Shown here piece by piece: positions 25,340-33,591 of a stretch of 64,000 nt of DNA. The notes under the pieces were generated by a model. The model saw only the letters and a program-made list of their open reading frames with translations, was not told the DNA's origin and ran no database searches. Numbering within the stretch: the first letter of the stretch is position 1; each line of letters opens with the position of its first letter. Source of the DNA: an uncultured Sphingomonadaceae bacterium (GTDB taxonomy: Bacteria > Pseudomonadota > Alphaproteobacteria > Sphingomonadales > Sphingomonadaceae); assembly GCA_947496865.1 (NCBI GenBank), contig CANMEE010000001.1, forward strand, positions 186,001 to 250,000, read 5' to 3'. Both the position numbers and the translations under genes were made by a program.

Positions 25340-25843
25340 TCAATAGAACCGCCGTCCTAGCACACATAACCATATTAACGCAGCAACCCCGTGTATGATG
25401 ATGACGGGCCAAAGGGAACGTGAAACAATACGAATGTGCGATAAAATCACACCAAATACCAGCATCGCAACGAAAAATGACAGCGACAAAAAGACACCAT
25501 TCCACTTTGTTTCGTTGAGCAGACCGTAAACGGGATAGAATGCGGCAAAGGCAATCGTGGAGAGCCAGGCGCCCCAGCGCGGACTAAATTTGGCTAGGGC
25601 CGACAACAGAAATCCGCGGAAAAATAGCTCAGCAGGCAGTGCCGACACAAAGACGGCGATAAGCAGCGCTTTTACTATATCCTGCCACCGATCAAGTGGG
25701 TACCAAATCACCCAACCGCCTAGGAAACCGATAAAACCGATTATCGCCAAAGCCGGGATCGAAAGACGCAGGGCAGATGCCCAATGCTTGCGCTCTGGCC
25801 ACGTTTTCAGCGCAGCGATGGTTTCTTGAAAAATTATCCGCAC
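25340..25843 (-). CDS. CPBP-family-like membrane protein with degenerate active site
   Basis: A 167-residue integral membrane protein. The region PAELFFRGFLLSAL corresponds to the first CPBP (Abi/Rce1-type) glutamyl protease motif E-E-x3-R, but the first Glu is Ala, and the second (F-x3-H) appears as FAAFYPVYG without His. A later histidine (SHIRIV) may be the third motif. This suggests an inactive relative. The start is taken as GTG 25843, 10 bases after the upstream stop; the frame stays open further upstream but overlaps the DUF924 gene. The function is unknown; family members process peptides or act in bacteriocin immunity. Confidence 0.62.
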   Translation of the reverse strand: MRIIFQETIAALKTWPERKHWASALRLSIPALAIIGFIGFLGGWVIWYPLDRWQDIVKALLIAVFVSALPAELFFRGFLLSALAKFSPRWGAWLSTIAFAAFYPVYGLLNETKWNGVFLSLSFFVAMLVFGVILSHIRIVSRSLWPVIIIHGVAALIWLCVLGRRFY

Positions 25844-25853
25844 AATGCCGTTG

Positions 25854-26399
25854 CTACCAGCCCGAGCCTTGGTCAATCGCGACCTGCTCATCCGGGCGGG
25901 TCTCACGACCCAGCACAGCATTGCGATGCGGAAAGCGTCCATATTGCGCGATGATATCTCGGTGGGCCTTGGCGAACTTGATATTCTCTTCCGTTCCCAA
26001 TGCAGTGAACAAACCAAGGCAGCGGGTCTGATCGTCCAGATCCTCGCTATGCATAAACGGCATGTAAACAAACATGCGCTGGTCTTCTGTCAGTTTATGA
26101 TCATATTCGCGGTCTATGGCTTCTTTGGCTATTTGCAGCGCTAGGTGGTCCGTGGCGAATGCCTCTGCTATGTCCCGGAACATATTGCGCGGAAACTGGT
26201 CGAACAATATTATCGCGGCGAGCGCGGTTTCGGGCGTATCGAGAAAATCAGTCGCGATCTTAGCCTTTTGCTCTTCCCAAAGCTCTTGGAAACGCTCGGT
26301 GACCTGTTCGTCGATGGCTGCGCCAGACCCGAACCAGCTATCTGAACTCAGCTCGTCGAACCAGAAATGGAGAACTTGCTCCGACCAATTTTCGGCCAT
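25854..26399 (-). CDS. DUF924 family protein
   Basis: A 181-residue soluble helical protein of the DUF924 family (VLHFWFDE at the N-terminus, AIILFDQFPRNMFR around residue 60, YMPFMHSEDLDDQ near 115, FPHRNAVLGRE near 160). The family is widespread in proteobacteria and resembles TPR-like helical folds, but has no defined activity. ATG 26399 is 5 bases after the tldD stop. The longer open frame to 26492 would overlap tldD and lacks support. Confidence 0.85.
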   Translation of the reverse strand: MAENWSEQVLHFWFDELSSDSWFGSGAAIDEQVTERFQELWEEQKAKIATDFLDTPETALAAIILFDQFPRNMFRDIAEAFATDHLALQIAKEAIDREYDHKLTEDQRMFVYMPFMHSEDLDDQTRCLGLFTALGTEENIKFAKAHRDIIAQYGRFPHRNAVLGRETRPDEQVAIDQGSGW

Positions 26400-26404
26400 C
26401 ACAC

Positions 26405-27832
26405 TCAAGCAGTACCACCGACCGTCAAGCCATCCACCAGCAACGTGGGCTGACCAACGCCAGCTGGCACCGATTGCCCGCCCTTTCCGCACACGCCAAT
26501 ACCTTCGTCCAGCGCCATATCATTACCGATACCGGTAACCTTAGTGAGCGCCGTCGGGCCGTCGCCGATTAGCGTTGCGCCTTTAATCGGTGCGCCGAGT
26601 TTGCCGTTTTCGATCTTGTAAGCCTCGGTGCAAGAGAAGACGAACTTGCCGGATACGATATCCACCTGTCCACCGCCGAAGCTTTTGGCATAGATGCCGT
26701 TTTTGACGCGGCTCATCAGCTCATCGGGATCATCCTTGCCGCCTCGCATAAATGTATTGGTCATCCGCGGCATCGGCGCATGGGCATAGCTTTCGCGGCG
26801 ACCATTGCCGGTTGCGGGAACGCCCATTAGGCGCGCATTGAGCCGGTCCTGCATATAGCATTTCAATATGCCGTCCTCGATCAGGACATTTTCCTGTGTC
26901 GGCGTGCCTTCGTCATCAATGCTCAGCGATCCCCGCCGTTCATTAATCGAACCATCGTCGACAACCGTCACGCCCGGTGCAGCGACGCGCTCGCCAATAC
27001 GGCCGGAAAAGGCGCTCGTACCCTTGCGGTTGAAATCGCCTTCCAGACCATGACCAATGGCTTCGTGCAATATGATGCCAGGCCAGCCGGGTCCGAGCAA
27101 AACCGTTTGCTCACCAGCGGGCGCATCCACGCTTTCGAGATTGACCAAGGCCTGATTGAGCGCTTCGTCAATGGCGCGGTTCCAGCGGGCTTCTTCAAAA
27201 AGCTGATCGTATAAATAACGCCCACCCATGCCAAAACTGCCAGTTTCACGCCGGCCATTTTGTTCAGCGACGATCGAAACGTTGAGCCGGACCAAAGGCC
27301 GGACGTCGGTCGCGACAAACCCATCGGGGCGGACAATCTCTACGACGCTCCAACTACCGGACAAACCCACAGAAACCTGAGCGACCCGAGGATCACGAGC
27401 GCGCGCGGCAGCGTCAATTTCCTGACACAGGGCGACTTTCTTCGCGAACGGAATGGTTTCGAGCGGATTGGCCTCACCATAAAGATGTTGGTTGGAACCA
27501 CGTGGCGGCGGCGCTGCTTCGCCTTTGGCCGGGTCGAGCAGTTGCAGCGTCTGCGCCGCGCGCTTGATCGCCGCTTCGCTAATCTCATTGCTATGCGAGA
27601 AACCGGTCATTTCACCGGATACGCCGCGCAGGCCAAAGCCGCTATCGGTGCTGTAGTCGGCTGTTTTCAACCGACCATCATCAAAGCCAAAACTCTCTAC
27701 TGCGCTATATTGCAGGTAAAGTTCACCATCATCACAGGCAGAAAGGCTGCCCGATACGAGCGCCTTGGCTCGTTCCGGGTCCAATCCGTCAGGGCGGTAA
27801 AGAAACGAGCGAGGATCCATATTTTTCATCAT
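26405..27832 (-). CDS. tldD: Metalloprotease TldD
   Basis: A 475-residue TldD/PmbA (U62) peptidase. The zinc-binding HEAIGHGLE is at residues 256-264, with the conserved FNRKGTSAFSGRIGE and RRESYAHAPMPRMTNT regions and the C-terminal CGKGGQSVPAGVGQPTLL block. With PmbA (TldE) it forms a heterodimer that degrades unfolded peptides and matures RiPPs in some bacteria; pmbA is not in this window. Tandem ATGs at 27832 and 27829 follow AAAGAA. It heads the run of short-spaced genes down to the patatin. Confidence 0.95.
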   Translation of the reverse strand: MMKNMDPRSFLYRPDGLDPERAKALVSGSLSACDDGELYLQYSAVESFGFDDGRLKTADYSTDSGFGLRGVSGEMTGFSHSNEISEAAIKRAAQTLQLLDPAKGEAAPPPRGSNQHLYGEANPLETIPFAKKVALCQEIDAAARARDPRVAQVSVGLSGSWSVVEIVRPDGFVATDVRPLVRLNVSIVAEQNGRRETGSFGMGGRYLYDQLFEEARWNRAIDEALNQALVNLESVDAPAGEQTVLLGPGWPGIILHEAIGHGLEGDFNRKGTSAFSGRIGERVAAPGVTVVDDGSINERRGSLSIDDEGTPTQENVLIEDGILKCYMQDRLNARLMGVPATGNGRRESYAHAPMPRMTNTFMRGGKDDPDELMSRVKNGIYAKSFGGGQVDIVSGKFVFSCTEAYKIENGKLGAPIKGATLIGDGPTALTKVTGIGNDMALDEGIGVCGKGGQSVPAGVGQPTLLVDGLTVGGTA

Positions 27833-27890
27833 TTCTTTTATATAGAAACGAAATCGGGGCTGCGCACCCCCTTTAGTCAGATTATTCCGC

Positions 27891-28106
27891 TTAAGACGCG
27901 TCGCCGGCTATATCCGCAGCAACATCAGCGGGGCCACCCATCAAAATAAACCGCCGGTCGCAATAGCCGCAATCGACATAGCCTTTTTCATCAATTTCCA
28001 GCCAAACACGGGGATGGCCAAGCGCGGCACCGCCCGGAATTTCGGATGCTCCATCGCAAGCGTTGCGCTTTTTTGATGTTCTTACGGTTTCAGGTGTGTC
28101 GGTCAT
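27891..28106 (-). CDS. NDUFS6-like zinc-finger (CHCC) protein
   Basis: A 71-residue protein with the CHCC zinc site Cys17-x13-His31-x14-Cys46-x2-Cys49 (HPRVWLEIDEKG and DCGYCDRRF). This is the conserved zf-CHCC domain found in mitochondrial complex I subunit NDUFS6 and in short alphaproteobacterial homologues that associate with NADH dehydrogenase. A role in complex I stability is plausible from the family. It is 58 bases upstream of tldD on the same strand. Confidence 0.85.
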   Translation of the reverse strand: MTDTPETVRTSKKRNACDGASEIPGGAALGHPRVWLEIDEKGYVDCGYCDRRFILMGGPADVAADIAGDAS

Positions 28107-28186
28107 TGCGCGGAATTAGCAACAGTGCTCAACCAGCGCAATATATTACGTACTGATAATGAGTTGAGGATGCCCAACCTGTAAGA

Positions 28187-28738
28187 TCAGAGATAATCAA
28201 CCGTCATTGTAAATGTCCCGCTATAGACGCCCGCTTCTTGATCAGCGTCAACGCTAAGCCGGCCGCCGACCGTCAGTTGATAGATACCAAGCGTACCGAG
28301 AAAGCCGCGAACAAAGGTGCTAAAATTCCGATTACCATTGCCGATCGCCATCTGGTCGATATCCATGCTATCTGTGCCATTCGGATGTGTCACCGTCATG
28401 GTTCCCGGAATAGATATTTCGACAATCTGATTTGGTCCGCCATAAATGATGAAATTGCCGCGCCCGAACGAACCTCCGGCTAGCGTTACACCGCCAGTGC
28501 TGGTCCGATTACCGTTACGGGTGTCCAAAAAGACCGTCCCGGGCGCAGGTGATGGAATAATTCTGCCAAATTCCAGATCCGCGATATTCACGACAGAAAG
28601 CGGACCGATGGTCACTGCTCTGGCATCAGCATCGGCATCAACGGTTTGTGCAAAAGCTGCCGGCGCGCTTGCTATCCCTGCTAGCAGGAAGAGTAAGCAG
28701 CCGATAAGCCGCGGTATAATCTGGTCTCTGGTCATCAT
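28187..28738 (-). CDS. DUF4402 domain-containing exported protein
   Basis: A 183-residue protein with signal peptide (LIGCLLFLLAGIASAPAAFAQ) and a single DUF4402 beta-sandwich (ADLEFGRIIPSPAPGTVFLD at about 53-72, then a Gly/Asn-rich middle, ending in GTFTMTVDYL). DUF4402 proteins resemble spore-coat U/pilin-type beta folds and are secreted or surface-associated. A paralogue lies 82 bases upstream on the same strand, so the pair likely arose by duplication. Function unknown. Confidence 0.82.
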   Translation of the reverse strand: MMTRDQIIPRLIGCLLFLLAGIASAPAAFAQTVDADADARAVTIGPLSVVNIADLEFGRIIPSPAPGTVFLDTRNGNRTSTGGVTLAGGSFGRGNFIIYGGPNQIVEISIPGTMTVTHPNGTDSMDIDQMAIGNGNRNFSTFVRGFLGTLGIYQLTVGGRLSVDADQEAGVYSGTFTMTVDYL

Positions 28739-28820
28739 ATTTTACTCACTACCCACAAAATCTAAATAATCTCTATGCGTCCCGATTAATCCCCATCAAT
28801 CTGAACACCGCTCCTAATAT

Positions 28821-29381
28821 CTACTGATAATCTACCGTCACATCGAACGTGCCGCGATAGGTGCCGGCGGCCTGATTGGCTCCCACCCTCAGCTGGCCGC
28901 CCACGCGGTAAGTGGCCTCCCCGCTGGCATCCAAAAACCGGCGGCGGCCGTCAAACCGAAAGCGGTTGATCCGCATCCTCTCGGTGCCGCCGTCGCGAAC
29001 GATGAAAATCCGGTTTTGACCGCGCGTGATCCGGACCCGCAAAAACGGTGTGCCGGATACAGTGAACGAGGCCGCGTCATGCCCGCCGCCAATTGCTATA
29101 GCATCGCCGCTACGCTGATTAAGGTTTCCATTTCGGGGGTTAATCCGGAAAAGGCTATTGGCAGTACCAGGAACAAAATCACCAAAATCGAGGTCAGCGT
29201 TTTTGGTGATTTCTATGGCTGTATTGATTGTCGCGTTGGTATCACCGGTTGCCGATTGCGCATGCACCGGTTGTGCCAATCCCATGTAAGAGAGGGCAAC
29301 GCAGGACAGCCCGCACAGCAAATTGACTGCACGCGCAAAGCGGGGCTTAAATGCCCTTTTCTGGTCCCTCACTTGTTCCAC
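28821..29381 (-). CDS. DUF4402 domain-containing exported protein, paralogue
   Basis: A 186-residue protein built like its neighbour: signal peptide (LLCGLSCVALSYMGLAQPVHAQ), LDFGDFVPGTANSLFRINP, and the ending GTYRGTFDVTVDYQ. The start is a GTG at 29381 with AGGA 8 bases before it; an out-of-frame ATG just upstream is not usable. The cytoplasmic lead (EQVRDQKRAFKPRFARA) is unusually long and basic for a signal peptide. The middle region is Arg-rich compared with the first copy. Confidence 0.8.
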   Translation of the reverse strand: MEQVRDQKRAFKPRFARAVNLLCGLSCVALSYMGLAQPVHAQSATGDTNATINTAIEITKNADLDFGDFVPGTANSLFRINPRNGNLNQRSGDAIAIGGGHDAASFTVSGTPFLRVRITRGQNRIFIVRDGGTERMRINRFRFDGRRRFLDASGEATYRVGGQLRVGANQAAGTYRGTFDVTVDYQ

Positions 29382-29500
29382 ATTGCCATTCCTAGAGGCA
29401 AGACCCCAAAGATAAGTTTAATATCATGCCTAATTTTTCGTTAAACGCTGTCACATTCTGTATCAAAGCCTGCGCAAAGCCTTTGATTGTAGGGGGCAAG

Positions 29501-29521
29501 ATGGTTATGCGGTTGCCATGA
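29501..29521 (+). CDS. Six-codon leader reading frame overlapping the ABC gene start
   Basis: ATG-GTT-ATG-CGG-TTG-CCA-TGA encodes M-V-M-R-L-P behind an AGGGGG ribosome-binding site. Its stop overlaps the next gene's ATG in the four bases ATGA at 29518-29521. The ABC gene has no ribosome-binding site of its own at normal spacing, so this mini-frame may deliver ribosomes to it. It is too short for any statistical support. Confidence 0.4.
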   Translation: MVMRLP

Positions 29522-30453
29522 CAGAAGCTGCAATCTCCATCGACCATCTATCCAAAACCTATGCCGGCGGCAAAAAAGCGCTGGATGACGTGACGTTTGA
29601 CGTGAAACGTGGCGAGATTTTCGGATTGCTTGGCCCCAATGGCGCGGGCAAGTCGACGTTGATCAATATATTGTCGGGCATGGTGAGCAAAACCAGCGGC
29701 TCCGCCAATATCTGGGGCTTTGATATTGATGCCGATCATCGCAATGCGAAAGCCTCTATCGGTATCGTTCCGCAAGAGATTATGTTTGATCCGTTTTTCA
29801 CGCCCGCAGAATCGCTGGAAGTCGTAGCAGGACTCTACGGCATCAGGAAATCAGAGCGCCGTACGATGGAATTGCTTCGCGCTGTACATCTGGAAGATAA
29901 GGCCAATGCCTATTCTCGCACCTTGTCAGGCGGCATGAAACGGCGACTGCTGGTCGCAAAAGCCATGGTCCACTCTCCGCCGATCTTGATATTGGATGAA
30001 CCAACGGCAGGCGTGGACATCGAACTGCGCCAACAGCTGTGGGAATATGTCGAGCAGCTCAATAAATCTGGTGTCACCATTGTCCTCACCACCCACTATC
30101 TTGAGGAAGCAGAAAATCTCTGCGACCGGATTGCGATTATCAATCATGGCAAGCTGATAGCGCTTAAAACTACACCGGAACTGGTCGGAATGGCACGGGA
30201 GAAACTTGTCGAGTTAACGCTCGACCGAGATATTTCCAAAGAGTCCGATGCGGTTACCTTTGCCGATGATCTGTTTCTGAAAGCCGAGATTATCGGTTCG
30301 CGCACTGTAGCTGTGACCTATAATAAAGACCGCACAAACGCCGGTGGCGTCATGGAAGCCGTGCAGAAGCGCGGATATCAGATTGTCGACGTCACGACAC
30401 GCGAAGCGGATCTGGAGGATGTGTTCCTGAACCTGACAAGGAAAGCAGCTTGA
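29518..30453 (+). CDS. ABC transporter ATP-binding protein (ABC-2 type)
   Basis: A 311-residue ATPase. Walker A is GPNGAGKST (about 39-47), the Q-loop is VPQE, the signature is LSGGMKRR, Walker B is ILILDEPTAGVD and the switch His is in TTHYLEEAE. The C-terminal 90 residues are the extension typical of YadG/CcmA-like exporters. Such ATPases need a membrane partner, usually the next gene, but here nadB follows with a 4-base overlap (TTGA). The permease must be elsewhere or has been lost. See the leader frame at 29501 for initiation. Confidence 0.9.
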   Translation: MTEAAISIDHLSKTYAGGKKALDDVTFDVKRGEIFGLLGPNGAGKSTLINILSGMVSKTSGSANIWGFDIDADHRNAKASIGIVPQEIMFDPFFTPAESLEVVAGLYGIRKSERRTMELLRAVHLEDKANAYSRTLSGGMKRRLLVAKAMVHSPPILILDEPTAGVDIELRQQLWEYVEQLNKSGVTIVLTTHYLEEAENLCDRIAIINHGKLIALKTTPELVGMAREKLVELTLDRDISKESDAVTFADDLFLKAEIIGSRTVAVTYNKDRTNAGGVMEAVQKRGYQIVDVTTREADLEDVFLNLTRKAA

Positions 30454-32042
30454 GCCATTTCGACGTCATCATCGTCGGCTCGGGCGCGGCGGGGCTGAGT
30501 GCGGCGATTACACTGGCGCGGACCCATAAGGTTCTGGTGCTAGCCAAAGGCGATCTTGCAGGTGGCTCAACCACATGGGCACAGGGTGGCATTGCTGCGG
30601 TGCTCGACGCAGGCGATACATTTGAAAATCATATCGATGACACCATGGTTGCGGGGGCTGGACTGAACCGCCGCGAAACTGTTGAATTTGTTGTCGAGAA
30701 TGCGCCCGCCGCCATTGAACGACTGGAAGAGATGGGCGTGCCCTTCAACAAGGAAGCCGAAGTCCTTCACCTCACCCGAGAAGGCGGCCATAGCCATCGC
30801 CGGATCGTCCATGTCGATGATGCCACCGGCTGGGCCGTACAGGAAGCGCTGCAAAATACCGCCGCAGCGCATCCCAATATTATACTGCAGCCCCATATGG
30901 TCGCGATTGATCTGATTGCCGACCGCCATGCAAAAACACCGACAGGCGCCAAGAATGTCTGGGGCGTCTATGCGCTGAACAACGGTACCGGCCGGGTCGA
31001 GACATTGACATCGCGCGCCACGATCATGGCCAGCGGCGGCGCTGGACGAACCTATTTATTCTCTACCGCACCTCGCGGTGCCACAGGTGATGGTATCGCC
31101 ATGGCTTGGCGGGCAGGCGCGCGGGTTTCCAATATGGAAATGATGCAGTTTCATCCCACCTGCCTGTATAATCTCGAAGTCAAAAATTTCCTGATCACGG
31201 AAGCAGTGCGCGGCGAAGGCGGTCATTTGAAATTGCCACCCGGCGTACAAGACGGCGGCGAGCGGTTCATGGATCGCTTTGATCCCGAGCGCATGGAACT
31301 GGCCCCACGCGATATTGTTGCTCGCGCCAATGACCATGAGATAAAGCGGCTGGGCCTTGATTATGTGCATCTGGATATTTCCCATCAAAAACCGGAATTT
31401 GTGAAGCATCATTTTCCGAACATTTATGACAAGCTCATCGGCCTCGGCATCGATATGACCAAGGAGCCGATCCCCGTCGTCCCCGCGCAGCATTATACTT
31501 GCGGAGGAATATTGATCGACTTGCACGGCCGGACCGACCTGCCCGGTCTTTATGCAGCCGGCGAAGCCAGCGAAAGCGGCCTGCACGGCGCGAACCGCCT
31601 TGCATCCAATAGTTTGCTCGAATGTTTTGTTTTTGGCGATGCTGCTGCCCGCGATATCGCAGAGCATTGGAACGATATGCCGGAACCGCCTGCGATCCGG
31701 CCATGGGATGAAAGCCGCGTCACTGACAGCGATGAAGAAGTGGTGATCAAACAAACCTGGACCGAAATCCGCCGCTTCATGTGGAATTATGTCGGTATCG
31801 TCCGCACCACCAAACGCCTTGAGCGTGCCCAACACCGTATCGATCTGCTGCGCGGCGAGGTTGAGGAATATTACGGCCATTTCCGGGTAACACAGGATTT
31901 GATCGAGTTACGCAACTTGATCGAGGTTGCTGACCTGATTGTGAAATCCGCGTTGGCACGCAAAGAAAGCCGCGGACTGCATTATATTACCGACTATCCG
32001 GATTTGCTACCGAAAGCGATGGATACAGTACTGACCCCCTAA
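30450..32042 (+). CDS. nadB: L-aspartate oxidase
   Basis: A 530-residue flavoenzyme that oxidises L-aspartate to iminoaspartate, the first step of de novo NAD synthesis. FAD motif GSGAAGLSAAITLAR is at the N-terminus (about 8-22), followed by GGSTTWAQGGIAA, the active-site REGGHSHRRIVH and the GLYAAGEASESGLHGANRLASNSLLE block, all diagnostic of NadB/succinate-dehydrogenase flavoproteins. The start is TTG 30450, overlapping the ABC gene stop. nadC and nadA lie 17-20 kb away on the other strand. Confidence 0.95.
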   Translation: MSHFDVIIVGSGAAGLSAAITLARTHKVLVLAKGDLAGGSTTWAQGGIAAVLDAGDTFENHIDDTMVAGAGLNRRETVEFVVENAPAAIERLEEMGVPFNKEAEVLHLTREGGHSHRRIVHVDDATGWAVQEALQNTAAAHPNIILQPHMVAIDLIADRHAKTPTGAKNVWGVYALNNGTGRVETLTSRATIMASGGAGRTYLFSTAPRGATGDGIAMAWRAGARVSNMEMMQFHPTCLYNLEVKNFLITEAVRGEGGHLKLPPGVQDGGERFMDRFDPERMELAPRDIVARANDHEIKRLGLDYVHLDISHQKPEFVKHHFPNIYDKLIGLGIDMTKEPIPVVPAQHYTCGGILIDLHGRTDLPGLYAAGEASESGLHGANRLASNSLLECFVFGDAAARDIAEHWNDMPEPPAIRPWDESRVTDSDEEVVIKQTWTEIRRFMWNYVGIVRTTKRLERAQHRIDLLRGEVEEYYGHFRVTQDLIELRNLIEVADLIVKSALARKESRGLHYITDYPDLLPKAMDTVLTP

Positions 32043-32122
32043 AACAATCAGCACCAGTCCCAAATAGCCCCGCGATCTTTTTCATGCTAACGACGACATG
32101 ATAGCAAGAGGGGGAGAACGAC

Positions 32123-32581
32123 ATGAACTGGGAACTCATATTCACGATCACCAATAATTGGGCGTTGGTCATGTGGTTGATCCTGGCCTTTGCGCCGCGG
32201 CGAGAGATCGTGATGAAGGGCGTCTTTTATGGTGGTGTTGGCTTGTTATCGCTCGCCTATGCTGTGATCATCATCCCTCTCATGACCGGGATGATCGGCG
32301 GCGGAAGCGGAGGCAATCCCGATTTTACAACCCTAGCCGGGGTTCAGGCCTTGCTGTCCAGTGACGGTGGAGCGACTATTGGCTGGATCCATTACCTTGC
32401 CTTTGATTTATTTGTTGGCATGTGGGTCGCGCGCAACGCCGATAAATACGGATTTGCCCGCTGGATACAGGTGCCCATATTGTTTTTTGTCTTGATGCTG
32501 GGACCTTTGGGTCTAGTGCTCTACCTGCTGCTGCGCTTCTCGCGTCATAATAGAGTTGCGGATGCCGTAGTACCTCAATAA
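32123..32581 (+). CDS. ABA4-like family protein (DUF4281)
   Basis: A 152-residue four-helix membrane protein with the ABA4/DUF4281 pattern: an N-terminal helix with NNWALVMWLILAFAP, HYLAFDLFVGMWVARNADKYG in the third helix, and GPLGLVLYLLLR near the end. In plants ABA4 is needed for neoxanthin synthesis; bacterial members may touch carotenoid or isoprenoid metabolism. The strain also has crtZ at 60583. A GGGGAG ribosome-binding site precedes the ATG. Confidence 0.82.
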   Translation: MNWELIFTITNNWALVMWLILAFAPRREIVMKGVFYGGVGLLSLAYAVIIIPLMTGMIGGGSGGNPDFTTLAGVQALLSSDGGATIGWIHYLAFDLFVGMWVARNADKYGFARWIQVPILFFVLMLGPLGLVLYLLLRFSRHNRVADAVVPQ

Positions 32582-32652
32582 GACACTGAGTTGAAATACA
32601 GGATGAGAATTCCAATCTTGAAGAGAGATAAGGAATTGATAAAGGGCGTATA

Positions 32653-33573
32653 ATGGCAGATCCGTATCAGGCATTGGGCGTGGCCAAAGGGGCCAGCGAG
32701 AAGGAGATCAAAAGCGCCTATCGCAAGCTTGCCAAAGAGCTGCATCCCGATCGCAACAAGGATAATCCTAAGGCAACAGAACGGTTTTCCGATGTCACCA
32801 AAGCCTATGACCTGTTGCTCGACAAAGATAAGCGCGCCCAGTTTGACCGCGGCGAAATAGATGCCGATGGTAACCCGGCCGGATATGGCTTTGGTGGTGG
32901 TCAGGGCGGCGGATATTCACGCGGTGCCGGTGGCCAGCAATTTGACTTTGGTAGCGGCGGCTCGGATTTTGGTGACATATTTGACGGGTTATTTGGCGGT
33001 GGCGGCCGCAGTTCCAGCCCCTTCGGTTCCCGCCAGCAGAGCGCCCCACCCCCGAAAGGCGCGAATGTATCCTATCGGCTGAAAGTCGAGTTTATCGCCG
33101 CTGCAACACTCCAAAAACAGAGAATAACCCTCGAAGATGGCAAAACCATCGACCTCAGTCTGCCCAAAGGCGTCGAAGAGGGCACGCAGATGCGGCTGGG
33201 TGGCAAAGGGCGGCAGGGTCCCGGCGGCAATGGTGATGCGATTGTAACGATCCACATTAACGGCCATCCCTTTTACGAGCGCGATGGTGACAATGTGACA
33301 CTGGAACTGCCGATCAGCCTGAAGGAAGCGGTTGAAGGCGCTAAGATCAAAGTACCAACGGTCGATGGTCCCGTGATGCTTTCGATTCCCGCCGGTTCGG
33401 ATTCGGGTAAAACATTGCGACTGAAGAATAAGGGCTTTCACAAAAAATCCGGTGGTCGCGGCGACCATCTCGTCACATTGATGATCACATTGCCGGAGAG
33501 TGATGCGAAGCTCGCGGAGTTCGTCAAAGACTGGGACAATGACGAAAACCCGCGCGCCGAAATGGGCGTGTAA
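32653..33573 (+). CDS. DnaJ-family co-chaperone, CbpA-like
   Basis: A 306-residue type II J-protein. The J-domain has HPD at 31-33, followed by a Gly/Phe-rich linker (GFGGGQGGGYSRGAGG through about residue 125) and the two C-terminal beta domains that bind clients; the Cys-rich zinc domain of DnaJ is absent. It stimulates Hsp70 ATPase and delivers unfolded protein; CbpA can also bind curved DNA. AGGG precedes the ATG at a short distance. Confidence 0.92.
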   Translation: MADPYQALGVAKGASEKEIKSAYRKLAKELHPDRNKDNPKATERFSDVTKAYDLLLDKDKRAQFDRGEIDADGNPAGYGFGGGQGGGYSRGAGGQQFDFGSGGSDFGDIFDGLFGGGGRSSSPFGSRQQSAPPPKGANVSYRLKVEFIAAATLQKQRITLEDGKTIDLSLPKGVEEGTQMRLGGKGRQGPGGNGDAIVTIHINGHPFYERDGDNVTLELPISLKEAVEGAKIKVPTVDGPVMLSIPAGSDSGKTLRLKNKGFHKKSGGRGDHLVTLMITLPESDAKLAEFVKDWDNDENPRAEMGV

Positions 33574-33591
33574 CCTTGGTTGAGCCATTGC

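Noticed and set aside
31056..31880. A 274-codon minus-strand open frame
   Set aside because: It is antisense to nadB and has no ribosome-binding site or family match.
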